DNA of 64,000 nt from Rummeliibacillus pycnus_A (GCF_044359855.1 NZ_CP132291.1:2852001-2916000); one strand, 5' to 3'; counted from the first letter of the stretch, positions 35,343 through 44,550 are shown. Notes: a model not told the origin generated them from the letters alone. Made by a program: numbers and translations.

Positions 35343-36389
35343 TTAAGGTTTTGCAACGTTTTTGAACCGGAAATTACCCATCAATAGAGTTGAATAAGGC
35401 ATAAATCGCTTCATAACGATCGAAATAATGAGTGGAATAATTAGGCATATCAATGTATAACCTAATAATTCATACTCTATAAAGTCATTCATAAATTTAT
35501 CAACCGAAATGTGTAGATACATGATTGTAATGGAATGCATTTCGATGAATTCTAATGCCTTTAAGCGAATATACTTCGTGACAAATTGGAAGAAACCAAA
35601 GATCACAATAAGAAATGCCATAGGAAGAACAATATCTAATATTGGATGACTATAACGAATAAATTTCATACTAAGGTGATAGTCTAATTCTTTATTCCAA
35701 GTCAGTCGCATAGCCATTAATACAATTGCTGTACATGTGATCCATAAAGGAAGACGTACATGTAAGAAGATTTCCTTTGCGTAGTAACCAATCGCAAAAT
35801 AGACAACTGCAATCAATACCACATCTAAATTCCAAGGTATCATAATTGTTTGGGATGCTTTATCAACAGCTCCACCAACAATATTGACAACATAAAAACT
35901 TTCGAGCTGAGCAAGTACATAGCACAAACTTATGAATAGAGCTTGGTTTACTCGATTTAAATAACGTGTTACTAATAAGAATAAGATATAGGTGAAGAAT
36001 AATGTAGTGATGAACCAAATAACACCATAAGAACCTCGAGCAAATCGTCCTCCAAATAGGATTGTAAGTAAATCATGCTTGTACCATTCTAAATCTGTGT
36101 TACCTGTCATAAATGCTATTGCGTAGCGGAAACATGTTATGATTATTAGGAAAAAAATATAAGGAATCATTAGCTGCATCGTTCGTTTTTTAATGGATTG
36201 AATCATTGCTGCATTAGAGTCTGCTGGTCTAAAAAATAAACCACTAAGAACAAAAAATGCAGGCATATGGAACCAGTAAATATATGTTAGTAAAGGAAAA
36301 TCTAAATGTTTAGGATAATGTCCAATTACTACTAATATCATTAAAAAACCTTTTGTCGCATCGACCCAGGTTAATCGTTTTTTATTCAT
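35343..36389 (-). CDS. Acyltransferase-3 family membrane protein
   Basis: This is a 348-residue protein with about ten membrane helices; it starts at ATG 36389, preceded by GGAGGGC (the longer TTG frame overlaps that site). Family hallmarks are WVDATKGFLMILVVIGHYPK with the catalytic His in helix 1 and YIYWFHMPAFFVLSGLFF in helix 2, with an Arg-rich loop after it. Acyltransferase-3 proteins transfer acetyl or succinyl groups to cell-surface glycans or lipids. There is no linked glycan locus here, so its acceptor is unknown. It is monocistronic. Confidence 0.87.
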   Translation of the reverse strand: MNKKRLTWVDATKGFLMILVVIGHYPKHLDFPLLTYIYWFHMPAFFVLSGLFFRPADSNAAMIQSIKKRTMQLMIPYIFFLIIITCFRYAIAFMTGNTDLEWYKHDLLTILFGGRFARGSYGVIWFITTLFFTYILFLLVTRYLNRVNQALFISLCYVLAQLESFYVVNIVGGAVDKASQTIMIPWNLDVVLIAVVYFAIGYYAKEIFLHVRLPLWITCTAIVLMAMRLTWNKELDYHLSMKFIRYSHPILDIVLPMAFLIVIFGFFQFVTKYIRLKALEFIEMHSITIMYLHISVDKFMNDFIEYELLGYTLICLIIPLIISIVMKRFMPYSTLLMGNFRFKNVAKP

Positions 36390-36508
36390 TACTTTTAAGC
36401 CCTCCAATGCGATATTCTATACCAATAGTCTTAGTCTGAAAAGTAGAAAAATGTAAAATTTTTATATCATTTATATTTCAAAATAATTACAGAATGGAGG
36501 ACTTATGA

Positions 36509-37372
36509 ATGGATATCTTTTTATCGAAAGCTTCTTATCCACTTGATAAGTTAACAATTCAAGAGTTAAAAGAGTTAATGCAAAATGCAAATACTATTGG
36601 GAAGCAGGACATCGCCCTATTAATGAATGCTGATAGTTGGAAAAACTATGAAAGCCAAGGATTAGTTGTTTTAGCATATAACGAACAAGAGCAATTATTA
36701 GGAGCACTTAGTGCGATGGATTTATTTGGTCTTAATACTTATGAATGGAGTGTAGTTGTACATTCTGACTATCGAAGACAAGGGATTGGTACAGCACTTG
36801 TCCAAGGATTTATTAAAGCTCTAGTTGAACGAGGTGCAACAGGTGACATGGGAGTGTCATTTAATGATGTTGCTGGACATCATTTTTTGCAACAACTAGG
36901 GTACGAATACAATTCTTCAGAAGCAACATTACAAGCGGATGCAGAATCATGTGAGATTTCTAAAGACATCCTTGTTCGCCCATTTATCAAACAAGATCGA
37001 GATATATTAGTTACACTAATGCATGATGGCTTTGGCGACATGTCTGAAGAAACAGATGAACTTATCAACTTTAATACGACCACAGCTGGACGAATGCTTA
37101 ATATGGTAGAACTTAATCAACAAGTAGTTGCAACTGTTTCTATAGTAGAAAATGAAGTAGGTGTATGGATCACAGCTTTTACTGTTCAGCAATCACTAAG
37201 AGATCAAGGAATTGGCTCAGCTGTCTTACAATGGGCAAAAAATTATGCACATCAAAAACAACAACAAAAGGTTTTGTTGGATGTTGAAATTGATAATACG
37301 AACGCACTTAGTGTTTACCAAAAAGCAGGATTTACATCATTACAGCAAGTAGATTATTTTATTAAGAAATAA
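36509..37372 (+). CDS. Tandem GNAT-family N-acetyltransferase
   Basis: This 287-residue protein has two GNAT folds. The first (about 1-135) shows VVVHSDYRRQGIGTALVQGF, the acetyl-CoA-binding R-R-x-G-I-G-T motif. The second (about 150-285) shows FTVQQSLRDQGIGSAVLQWA and DVEIDNTNALSVYQKAGFTS, typical of the GNAT end. Both motif A regions are intact, so either half could be active. Such double GNATs often modify small molecules or antibiotics, but the substrate is unknown. ATG 36509 follows GGAGGAC; an out-of-frame ATG lies four bases before. It is probably cotranscribed with the SGNH hydrolase gene 35 bases downstream. Confidence 0.87.
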   Translation: MDIFLSKASYPLDKLTIQELKELMQNANTIGKQDIALLMNADSWKNYESQGLVVLAYNEQEQLLGALSAMDLFGLNTYEWSVVVHSDYRRQGIGTALVQGFIKALVERGATGDMGVSFNDVAGHHFLQQLGYEYNSSEATLQADAESCEISKDILVRPFIKQDRDILVTLMHDGFGDMSEETDELINFNTTTAGRMLNMVELNQQVVATVSIVENEVGVWITAFTVQQSLRDQGIGSAVLQWAKNYAHQKQQQKVLLDVEIDNTNALSVYQKAGFTSLQQVDYFIKK

Positions 37373-37406
37373 TGTATTGATTTAAAAAAAATGGTGTGTG
37401 AAGGTT

Positions 37407-37988
37407 ATGAAAATTGTTTGTTTCGGAGATAGTATAACTGCAAGAGAAGAAGGCTATCCAAAACCAATGTTAACGACAATGCTAGAGCAGAAATTAACAG
37501 AGCATCTTTTTATTAATGCAGGTGTTCGGGGAGATACGACAGTTACTGCGGTAGAACGTTTAGAAAATGATGTTTTAAAAAGGAATCCAGATTTGGTGAC
37601 AATCTTATTTGGAGCAAATGACTCTGCAGCACATAAGTTAGTACGATTAGAGGATTATGAGGAGAATTTACGTTTTTTTGTTAAAAAAATTGGAGCAAAA
37701 AAGGTTATTTTAATTTCACCCGCTCCAGTTGATGAAGCATTGCAACCTCATCGGTCCAATGCGCGAATAAAAGCATATGGGGATACTGTAAAGAAAATTT
37801 CCGATGAAATAGGATGTAATTTCATTGATTTTTTCTCAGCTTTATATGAACGGTCAAATTATAGAGAGATTCTTATTGGAATCAAAAATGATGGTCTTCA
37901 TTTTGGGGAAGAGGGTTATCAACTCTTATCCAATATGATTGCTAAAGAAATTCGCATTCTTGAAAAAGGAGTAGCCGAAAAATATTAA
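37407..37988 (+). CDS. SGNH/GDSL-family hydrolase
   Basis: This is a 193-residue esterase-like protein without a signal peptide. The four SGNH blocks are present: VCFGDSITAREEG (Ser nucleophile), NAGVRGDTTV (Gly), LFGANDSAA (Asn), and the terminal catalytic Asp/His pair NDGLHFGEEGYQL. Close relatives are isoamyl-acetate hydrolase-like (IAH1) and lipolytic cytosolic enzymes. The start is uncertain: ATG 37407 gives the conserved beginning MKIVCFGDS but has AAGG only two bases away, while GTG 37398 would add three residues. It lies 35 bases after the GNAT gene, likely in the same transcript. A weak hairpin follows at about 38010-38030. Confidence 0.87.
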   Translation: MKIVCFGDSITAREEGYPKPMLTTMLEQKLTEHLFINAGVRGDTTVTAVERLENDVLKRNPDLVTILFGANDSAAHKLVRLEDYEENLRFFVKKIGAKKVILISPAPVDEALQPHRSNARIKAYGDTVKKISDEIGCNFIDFFSALYERSNYREILIGIKNDGLHFGEEGYQLLSNMIAKEIRILEKGVAEKY

Positions 37989-38287
37989 TAAAGTGAAATA
38001 TTATTCAGAGGGGATTTTCTTACCCCCTTTGAGTATCAATAGGACCAACTTATTTTTTTGTTGATTGCTTGCTGATGGAAAGTGTTAGTCTGTAGCGGAA
38101 CATCCAAATCTGAAGAGTGAAAAATTAATGTGTTGAAATGTTCGTATTTAAAAATCGAAAATAGATTTATGAAATTGATTCAATTATAAAAAAGTAGTCA
38201 TAAATCAAAAATTTTCTTTATGCATCATACATATATTGGGGTTTACTACATATTATAAAAATATAATTTACTTTTAGGGGGGATTTT
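37989..38287. other. AT-rich intergenic region
   Basis: No ORF with a ribosome site is seen. A short G/C hairpin followed by T (AGGGGATTTTCTTACCCCCT, near 38009-38029) may end the GNAT-SGNH transcript. The segment AGTCTGTAGCGGAAC near 38088 recurs in similar form at 54370. A TATAAT-like box near 38265 could drive the small ORF at 38288. Confidence 0.4.
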
Positions 38288-38428
38288 ATGAGACTACCCG
38301 CATTACAAAAAGTAGAAAGTGTGCATAAGAATTTAATCAGCCAAATCCTTTGTAAAATCATAGGACGAAGAGTAGGTAAAATCGATAGCCCCAAAAAACG
38401 TTATTATCCGGTTCCTTCTCGAAAGTAA
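38288..38428 (+). CDS. Small basic protein, 46 aa, unknown
   Basis: ATG 38288 lies five bases after a perfect AGGGGGGA ribosome site, and the frame ends at TAA 38428. The product is strongly basic and starts MRLPALQKVESVHKNLISQI; it contains KIIGRRVGKIDSPKKRYYPV and ends PSRK. There is no membrane helix and no signal peptide. The YYPVPSRK end, the ribosome site and a hairpin 14 bases after the stop argue for a real gene. I do not recognise the family. Confidence 0.55.
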   Translation: MRLPALQKVESVHKNLISQILCKIIGRRVGKIDSPKKRYYPVPSRK

Positions 38429-38441
38429 AAAAAATTATGTT

Positions 38442-38475
38442 AAATCGAGGATCAGAGAAGTACGATCCTCGATTT
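38442..38475. terminator. Hairpin after the small basic ORF
   Basis: A perfect 12-bp stem (AAATCGAGGATC with GATCCTCGATTT) has a 10-base loop. No long T-run follows on the plus strand, so it may be a weak terminator or a processing or stability element. Confidence 0.5.
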
Positions 38476-38507
38476 ACAAATAAGAAAAATAGTAATTTAT
38501 ATAATTG

Positions 38508-38549
38508 AAAAAGGGCTTGGGAAACTTTCGATGTTTCCAAGCCTTTTTT
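38508..38549. terminator. Terminator of helD (bidirectional form)
   Basis: The stem AAAAAGGGCTTGGGAAAC (38508-38525) against GTTTCCAAGCCTTTTT (38533-38548), with one bulged base, directly abuts the helD stop codon at 38550. Confidence 0.85.
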
Positions 38550-40775
38550 CTATTGTAATAAAAAATCCTCTTTTTTAGCAGCAACCAAATGCAATTCATG
38601 CATTGCACGGGTTAATGCAACATATAGGAGTTTGCGATCAATCGTTGTATCTCGAAATGGATCATCAACTGCTGCGATTATGACTGCATCAAATTCAAGG
38701 CCTTTCGCAAGGTGACTCGGTATAATAAGCAAAGCTTCTTGATCAATTTCGGATGTTTCTGATAATGTCTGCACATGTACCTTTGCTTTTTTCAAGATTT
38801 TAGTGGCTTTTTTAGCTTCCTCCGCTGTTTTACAAATAAGTGCAATAGAACGGTGTCCTTTATTTCTAATTTGCCCATAGATTTCAGCAATTTGAGTAGC
38901 ATCAAATTGCGCCATTTCATGAAATATTGGTTCTTCACCATGGCGAACAACAGGTTCTACTAAAGGTAAATCTTCATCCATTTTCTCTAAAATACTGTTA
39001 GCGACAGCCATAATTTCAATTGTTGTACGGTAACTTTTTTGCAATGTCTTGTAGCTGGCACGTGGAAAAAGCTCACGAACAGGAGACCATTCTGTCAATG
39101 AACGATAACTATGAATTCCTTGTGCAAGGTCGCCCACCATTGTGAACATATCCGTTTCAAGACCCTCTTTTAAAGCTGCAAGTTGGAACAAACTATAATC
39201 CTGTACCTCATCGATAAATACAACTTTCATCTTCCATTCATCTTTTATGCCCTTAATTTTAGCTTGCAAATAGAATATAGCGGCTAAATCTTCTAAAGCC
39301 CATATTTCTTTTTTATGAGCTTCTTCAAAACGGTCATGTTCTTCTTTTGACCATTCCGATGCCAGTTCTTCTTGTAAAGATCGATTTGTTAAAAATTCAC
39401 GATAGAGTGGTTTAATCTTGTATTTTTCAAATCGTTTCATATAGCGGGTAACTACAGTTTTTGCCTCTTTTTCAACTGCAGGAATTCGTTCATCTCGCTC
39501 ATCAATCCATTTAGTTACAACTTCTTTACGCTTTACATCATCACGAATGCCAAATAACGCCTTATCTAATACTGCATCATACCGCTTTTTTAAAGTATAA
39601 AGTAGCTGCTTTCTCTTTTGTCGCACATGGTTTTGCATTACAGAACGAATTTTTGCAATTCTTTTTTCTAAAGATAAATAATTATAATCCTCTAAAAAAA
39701 GTCTACGTATATGTGAAGCTTTTAAAATACGATATTTTTCAATATAGACATCTTCAAATTGATCAGCAATTTCATGCTCAATTTTGGCGACATACCGCGC
39801 CATAATGTCACGGTATTCAAGTGTTCCTTTCATTTTTGAAACCCAGAGTGCAATTTCATCTATTGTATCTTGTTGTACTAACTTTTCAAGCTGCTCATTT
39901 GGATCTTGTAATTTCAGTTTCATATTCGTAGCATTTTGCACATACTCAGCATATGTCGTTTGGCAAATTTGACCAACGCCCAGTTCTGGCAAAACGTCAG
40001 CAATATAGTCGATAAATAATTTGTTCGGAGCTAAGATCATTAAATCTTGTGCACGGAAATGTTCGCCCATCGTATATAGAAAATAAGAAATTCTATGTAA
40101 GGCAATAGTTGTTTTACCACTACCAGCGGCACCTTGAACGAGGATTGGTTGTTTTAAGTGTGCGCGAATCACTTCGTTTTGCTCAGCTTGGATTGTTGAG
40201 ACAATTTCAGTTAGACGAACATCTGCTTTTCCGGCTAATGCATCTTGCAGGAGCTCATCATTTGTAGTGAGGTCAATATCACGGACTTCAAGTAATCGTC
40301 CTTTTTCAATTTTATATTGTCGCTTGGAGTATAGGTGACCTTTATTTTCTTCGCCGTTTACTTCATATGTTAAATCACCAAGACGTCCGTCATAGTAGAC
40401 ATTAGCGACTGGTGAACGCCAATCGACAATAATAGGTTCTTGCGTTTCGCGGTCAAACAAGGATGTTTTCCCAATATATAATTTTTCAGCTGGCTCATTT
40501 TCTTTTTGAAAGTGAATACGTGCAAAATAAGGTTTTTGACGAATTGCTTCTAACCCTTCACGTTGATTTTTTGCCATATCGAAGAAGCGAGCATTCGTTA
40601 AAATATTTTGGTAACTCAAACTGGAATCTAAATAATCTAAATCAGCCATCGCAGTACGAATATTTTCTTGTGCGGTTTGCACATCACGTTTTGATTCATC
40701 TAACAACTTTTGCATATAATATTTTGTATAAGCTAAATGTTGCTCTTCTTCTTTAAAATCCGGATGTTGTGTCAT
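38550..40775 (-). CDS. helD: HelD-like RNA polymerase recycling ATPase (UvrD/Rep superfamily)
   Basis: This 741-residue protein has an N-terminal coiled-coil arm (about 1-75, EEEQHLAYTKYYMQKLLDES) that in HelD enters the RNA polymerase secondary channel. The family-specific block FARIHFQKENEPAEKLYIGK ... IVDWRSPVANVYYDG follows. The superfamily-1 helicase core is split by an insert: Walker A GAAGSGKTTIALHR (about 216-229), Walker B VVFIDEVQDYSLFQ, LQKSYRTTIEI and the late motif LLYVALTRAMHELHLV. Length is near B. subtilis HelD (774). HelD frees stalled polymerase after transcription. It is monocistronic with an AGGCG-type ribosome site before ATG 40775. Confidence 0.9.
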   Translation of the reverse strand: MTQHPDFKEEEQHLAYTKYYMQKLLDESKRDVQTAQENIRTAMADLDYLDSSLSYQNILTNARFFDMAKNQREGLEAIRQKPYFARIHFQKENEPAEKLYIGKTSLFDRETQEPIIVDWRSPVANVYYDGRLGDLTYEVNGEENKGHLYSKRQYKIEKGRLLEVRDIDLTTNDELLQDALAGKADVRLTEIVSTIQAEQNEVIRAHLKQPILVQGAAGSGKTTIALHRISYFLYTMGEHFRAQDLMILAPNKLFIDYIADVLPELGVGQICQTTYAEYVQNATNMKLKLQDPNEQLEKLVQQDTIDEIALWVSKMKGTLEYRDIMARYVAKIEHEIADQFEDVYIEKYRILKASHIRRLFLEDYNYLSLEKRIAKIRSVMQNHVRQKRKQLLYTLKKRYDAVLDKALFGIRDDVKRKEVVTKWIDERDERIPAVEKEAKTVVTRYMKRFEKYKIKPLYREFLTNRSLQEELASEWSKEEHDRFEEAHKKEIWALEDLAAIFYLQAKIKGIKDEWKMKVVFIDEVQDYSLFQLAALKEGLETDMFTMVGDLAQGIHSYRSLTEWSPVRELFPRASYKTLQKSYRTTIEIMAVANSILEKMDEDLPLVEPVVRHGEEPIFHEMAQFDATQIAEIYGQIRNKGHRSIALICKTAEEAKKATKILKKAKVHVQTLSETSEIDQEALLIIPSHLAKGLEFDAVIIAAVDDPFRDTTIDRKLLYVALTRAMHELHLVAAKKEDFLLQ

Positions 40776-40916
40776 GAAATCGCCTCCCGTATTTTCAAAG
40801 GGTAATAATTACTACTATACGCTTGTTATCATTTTAAATGAAGTTTAACGTTGTTTAAAAGTTTTAGGCGCTGTAGGATGGAAGGAACAAGTAAGAATTG
40901 TGGAGGAATAAGTCAG

Positions 40917-41651
40917 ATGAATATATTTGCGCACCGTGGTGCATCGGGCACCTTTCCAGAAAATACATTAGTAGCATTTCGAGAAGCAGCAAGATTACCA
41001 ATTTACGGTGTTGAACTAGATGTTCAGCGTACTAAAGATGGCGTGTTAGTGATTAATCATGATGAAAAAATTGATCGTACATCAACTGGCAAAGGCTATA
41101 TTCGAGACATGACTTTTGAAGAGGTTCGTTCGTATGATTTTGGTTCATGGAAAGGTGAACAATTCGCGGGGGAGAAAATTCCAACCCTTGATGAAGTGCT
41201 TGATCTTTTTAAAGCAACACATCATATGATTAACATCGAATTAAAAACGGATGTTTTTGAATATCCAGGCTTAGAGGATGACGTGTTAGAAACAGTGAAA
41301 TCTCATGACATGATGGAACGCGTATTATTTTCATCGTTTGACCATGAAATTGTAGAAAGAGTTCTTGCAAAAGCACCCTTCAATGAGGTTGGTGCGCTAT
41401 TTATGAAAATTTTAGTTAATTTAGACGAGTATGGAAAAATGATTGGCACTAATGCACTCCATGTCTCACTAGTAGCTGCCAAACGTCGAGCTGTGAAGAA
41501 GGCCATAGAAGCTGGGAATAAAGTACGGGTCTATACGATTAACACACTTGAGGATTATGATCTAATGGAAGAGCTTGGAGTAGAAGCGGTTTTTACAGAT
41601 TATCCCGAAAAAATGTACCGTCATGCCTATCGCAAAAGATACGAAAATTGA
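40917..41651 (+). CDS. Glycerophosphodiester phosphodiesterase
   Basis: This is a 244-residue cytosolic TIM-barrel enzyme starting at ATG 40917, ten bases after GGAGG. GDPD motifs are intact: AHRGASGTFPENTLVAF (catalytic His-Arg and Glu), YGVELDVQRTKDGVLVINHD (metal Glu/Asp and second His), INIELKTD and the terminal VRVYTINTLED ... VFTDYPEKM. It hydrolyses glycerophosphodiesters to glycerol-3-phosphate and an alcohol. There is no signal peptide, unlike GlpQ. It lies divergent from helD and alone. Confidence 0.9.
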   Translation: MNIFAHRGASGTFPENTLVAFREAARLPIYGVELDVQRTKDGVLVINHDEKIDRTSTGKGYIRDMTFEEVRSYDFGSWKGEQFAGEKIPTLDEVLDLFKATHHMINIELKTDVFEYPGLEDDVLETVKSHDMMERVLFSSFDHEIVERVLAKAPFNEVGALFMKILVNLDEYGKMIGTNALHVSLVAAKRRAVKKAIEAGNKVRVYTINTLEDYDLMEELGVEAVFTDYPEKMYRHAYRKRYEN

Positions 41652-42066
41652 ATAGAATTGTGAATTATAAGATTTTTCATTTTATAATTGGTGCTGTTAA
41701 ATATCATTGTTGATGTTTGAAAGATGCCATTTTTTATAGGGAAATTAACAGTATTCATTAAAATTATAAGATGTTGAAGTAATGAAAATAATATCAATAT
41801 AATAATTTCCGGAAGAAAACGACAGTTCGTTGCTGTCGTTTTTCGTTTTTAATTCATTTTTAATCTAATTTTAATTGTCTACTAAATACCTACTAAGATT
41901 CCTTTTATGTTGTTCTATTACAATAGGTGTATGCCTCTTAAGTTATTGAAATAGGTCTTGATTTCATTAGTTGTGGACAAATTTAATTTAACGGGATAGG
42001 CAAAGGAATAATTGTAAAGTCTATAGACAAAGTCTAATTTTAGAAAATTAGGAGGAATCGGTTGTT
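41652..42066. other. Intergenic region with one terminator
   Basis: A stretch of 415 bases holds no supported gene. The stem AAAACGACAG (41816-41825) with CTGTCGTTTT (41832-41841) and following T ends the GDPD transcript. The palindrome GTCTATAGAC near 42017-42026 and TTAGGAGGAA near 42048 precede the next gene. Confidence 0.5.
41816..41846 (+). terminator. Terminator downstream of GDPD
   Basis: A 10-bp perfect stem with a six-base loop (TTCGTTG region) is followed by TTTTTCGTTTTT. It lies 165 bases after the stop codon of the phosphodiesterase. Confidence 0.75.
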
Positions 42067-43605
42067 ATGAAAGATCAAGGAATTAGTAAGTCTATGCCAA
42101 CTAATTCAGATAGAAGTTCAGTCACCCCATCACTAGGAAGACAAATGCTAAACAAAGTTCCACAAGTTACTATTTTCTTCTGGATTATCAAAATTTTATG
42201 TACAACTGTCGGAGAAACATTTGCGGATTTCCTAAATTTCAACCTTGGTTTAGGGTTAATGAACACTACCATACTTATGGGAATAGCGTTTTTCATTTTC
42301 TTGTTTCTTCAATTCAGAGCAACTAAATATGTTCCAGCAATTTATTGGACAACTGTTGTTCTAATAAGTGTATTTGGAACGTTGGTAACTGATAATTTGA
42401 CAGATAATATAGGAGTACGACTAGAGGTTAGTACAGCAGTTTTCTCTGTGCTACTAGGTTTAACTTTTCTTTTCTGGTATCTTAGTGAAAAAACACTTTC
42501 AATCCACTCAATTTATACAAGAAGAAGAGAAGCCTTCTATTGGCTTACTATTCTTTTCACATTTGCACTTGGAACAGCAGTCGGAGATTTATATTCCGAA
42601 CAACTAGGACTTGGTTATGTTAAAACAGGAACAATAGTTATTATTATTATTGCTGTTATCTACTTGGCATATAAATTCTTGAAACTTGATGCTGTATTAG
42701 CGTTTTGGATTGCATATATTCTTACTCGTCCACTTGGAGCATCATTAGGAGATTTCCTATCTCAACCAAAAGTTAATGGCGGGCTAGGTTTAGGAACAAC
42801 CACTACTAGTATAATTTTCCTTGTAGCTATTTTAGCAATAATTGTTTTTCTAGCTGTTACAAAAATTGATACAACAGGAAAAAGTGAAACAGCAGAAACA
42901 AACCAAGAAAATGGAAACAAGAAAAATGTTTTGATACAAACCATTGCAGTACTGTGCATTTTCTTAGGTGGTGGTATAGGCAGTTACTATTCAATCAGTA
43001 ATAGCGTCGCATCACAAGCAACTACATTAGCTGGACAATTAACAGACTTTATTAATATTGAAAATAATATGCTAAAGGATGTAAACTCAAATAACTTTAC
43101 TTCAGCGAAAAAAGAGGCTGACGATTTGGAACATCAATGGGATGCATCTGAATCTAAACTAAGAAAAATAGATGGAACAACATGGACTAAAATAGATGGA
43201 ACGTTTGACATTGTATTAGCATCAGTTCGTTCATCAAGCCCTGATGTAAGCAAGTGCAAAACTGCACTTACTAATTCACTTAGTGCCTTAAATAGTGCAA
43301 ATAAAGCATCGCAAGCAACTACATTAGCTGGGCAATTAACAGATTTCGCTAAAATTGAAAGTGATATGCTAAACCAAGTAAACTCAACTAACTTTACTGC
43401 GGCGAAAAAAAGTGCTGACGCTTTAGAACATCAATGGGATGTAGCAGAGCCTAAACTAAGAAAAATAGATGGAACAACATGGACTAAAATAGATGGAACA
43501 ATTGACGTTGTATTAGCATCAGTTCGTTCATCAAATCCTGATGCCAGCAAGTGCAAAACTGCACTTAACGATTCGCTTAGTGTCATAAACGGAGCAAATA
43601 AATAA
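42067..43605 (+). CDS. COG4705-family membrane protein with duplicated extracellular C-terminal module
   Basis: This is a 512-residue protein. Residues 25-270 form about eight membrane helices built from four related units, each with a Gly/Asp signature: TVGETFADFLNFNLGLGL, GTLVTDNLTDNIGV, GTAVGDLYSEQLGLGYV and GASLGDFLSQPKVNGGLGLG. This is the COG4705 pattern of uncharacterised membrane-anchored proteins. A ninth helix (about 290-308) leads to two 99-residue tandem repeats (315-413, 414-512) with EHQWDxxExKLRKIDGTTWT in each. The repeats are soluble, helical and probably outside the cell. COG4705 relatives I recall lack such a tail, so this looks like a fusion. The function is unknown. Confidence 0.82.
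   Translation: MKDQGISKSMPTNSDRSSVTPSLGRQMLNKVPQVTIFFWIIKILCTTVGETFADFLNFNLGLGLMNTTILMGIAFFIFLFLQFRATKYVPAIYWTTVVLISVFGTLVTDNLTDNIGVRLEVSTAVFSVLLGLTFLFWYLSEKTLSIHSIYTRRREAFYWLTILFTFALGTAVGDLYSEQLGLGYVKTGTIVIIIIAVIYLAYKFLKLDAVLAFWIAYILTRPLGASLGDFLSQPKVNGGLGLGTTTTSIIFLVAILAIIVFLAVTKIDTTGKSETAETNQENGNKKNVLIQTIAVLCIFLGGGIGSYYSISNSVASQATTLAGQLTDFINIENNMLKDVNSNNFTSAKKEADDLEHQWDASESKLRKIDGTTWTKIDGTFDIVLASVRSSSPDVSKCKTALTNSLSALNSANKASQATTLAGQLTDFAKIESDMLNQVNSTNFTAAKKSADALEHQWDVAEPKLRKIDGTTWTKIDGTIDVVLASVRSSNPDASKCKTALNDSLSVINGANK
43009..43602 (+). repeat. In-frame tandem duplication (2 x 297 bp) within the COG4705 gene
   Basis: Two exactly equal-length units (43009-43305 and 43306-43602) share long identical stretches, including ACATGGACTAAAATAGATGG and GTATTAGCATCAGTTCGTTC. 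By eye roughly 80-85% of bases match. The second copy ends at the stop codon. This is intragenic duplication of one 99-residue module. Confidence 0.9.
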
Positions 43606-43612
43606 ACATTTT

Positions 43613-43642
43613 AGGAATCGCAAATGCGGTTCCTTTTTTTTA
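43613..43642 (+). terminator. Terminator of the COG4705 gene
   Basis: AGGAATCGCA (43613-43622) pairs with TGCGGTTCCT (43625-43634) with one G-T pair and is followed by eight T, eight bases after the stop codon. Confidence 0.85.
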
Positions 43643-43880
43643 TGTTGAAGATTTCTATCGTAGAAAGAATTTATACTTGCTATTGTAACTCTTTTTTATT
43701 TGAATAATAATTTAATCCCTGGTGCAGACACAATGTATCTAGTAGGGAGAAGTAGTATTTTAAACAAAATAACAGGAATGATCTTTATCTGCTTGGAACA
43801 AAAACTCCTTAATAAACATGAAATATAAAAATGCCCCCTTTCTAAAAAGAAATATCTGCTTTAAGTGAATATATAAGGTG

Positions 43881-43913
43881 AAAAGCCCCTTCAGTACTCT
43901 GAAGGGGTTTTTC
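43881..43913. terminator. Stray perfect hairpin terminator
   Basis: AAAAGCCCCTTCAG (43881-43894) and CTGAAGGGGTTTTT (43899-43912) form a perfect terminator with a four-base loop. No supported gene ends here on either strand, so it may close a lost gene or a small RNA in 43650-43880. Confidence 0.7.
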
Positions 43914-44117
43914 GCTTGTCCGTTAAAAACAATGAGCCTGCCAAAAATCATACAAGGATCTTATATATTTACTTGGTGAAGAATCTTAATAGTTTTCCTT
44001 CATCCCATAAATAAAGTTGTAGTCACTGGTACTTAGATTAAGGGTTTTATTTACAAAGGATACTCATTTTTTTGTATTCATTCACAAATGATAAAAATAA
44101 ACATTATTTAATTATGT

Positions 44118-44146
44118 TTGACAATAAATAAACGATAACATATTAT
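44118..44146 (+). promoter_or_regulatory. Near-consensus SigA promoter
   Basis: TTGACA (44118-44123), a 17-base spacer and TATTAT (44141-44146) make one of the best SigA promoters in the window. It now reads into the DUF2087/GIY-YIG remnants and may drive the MATE gene at 44562 through a long 5' untranslated region. Confidence 0.7.
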
Positions 44147-44251
44147 GTTTATAAATAGTTAGGTGAATAAAGGGCGTGTTTGCTTATATAAAAAGAACGA
44201 CAAGTAAGGTTTTTTTAGTTATGATGGAGCTTTTGAAAGAAAAGGATCAAC

Positions 44252-44410
44252 ATGCTCATAAAGAAAAAAGATATCAATGAAATACTAATCAATGAAATAC
44301 TGACAGCTGTTTACCGTGATTATGTCATTTTAAGAAATTACTTAATTGAATATGGTTTTATTGATCGGAAAGCAGATGGAAGCCAGTATTGGTTAACAAT
44401 GAATAAGTGA
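44252..44410 (+). pseudogene. DUF2087-domain remnant
   Basis: The frame MLIKKKDINEILINEILTAV ... RNYLIEYGFIDRKADGSQYW is the DUF2087 signature (a winged-helix-like domain often joined to GIY-YIG or ArsR-type proteins). Upstream, a different frame reads MELLKEKDQHAHKEKRYQ, the segment that precedes the domain in relatives, so a frameshift separates them. A 15-bp tandem duplication (ATCAATGAAATACTA twice, 44274-44303) repeats the NEILI pentapeptide. No ribosome site precedes ATG 44252. Confidence 0.65.
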
Positions 44411-44423
44411 GAGGATGAATAAA

Positions 44424-44550
44424 ATGGATTGAAAAACAGAATTGAAAATACAATATAAAGAAACAAAAACTGTGCCGGCGTGAAAAATGGCTAGATAAAC
44501 TTAAGATATATGGAGAACGTAGATATAACTCAGAAAATTTAAATGAATAG
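44424..44550 (+). pseudogene. GIY-YIG nuclease gene remnant (ends only)
   Basis: After ATG GAT TGA, the text KTELKIQYKETKTVPA matches the usual start of Bacillus GIY-YIG proteins. It then jumps to EKWLDKLKIYGERRYNSENL, their usual end, and TAG at 44550. The catalytic middle is deleted. The pairing of DUF2087 followed by GIY-YIG is seen in other Bacillales as I recall it, so the two remnants probably decayed together. Confidence 0.6.

Noticed and set aside
43760..43951. 63-codon minus-strand ORF in the long gap after the COG4705 gene
   Set aside because: It spans the perfect terminator at 43881-43913 and has no ribosome site.
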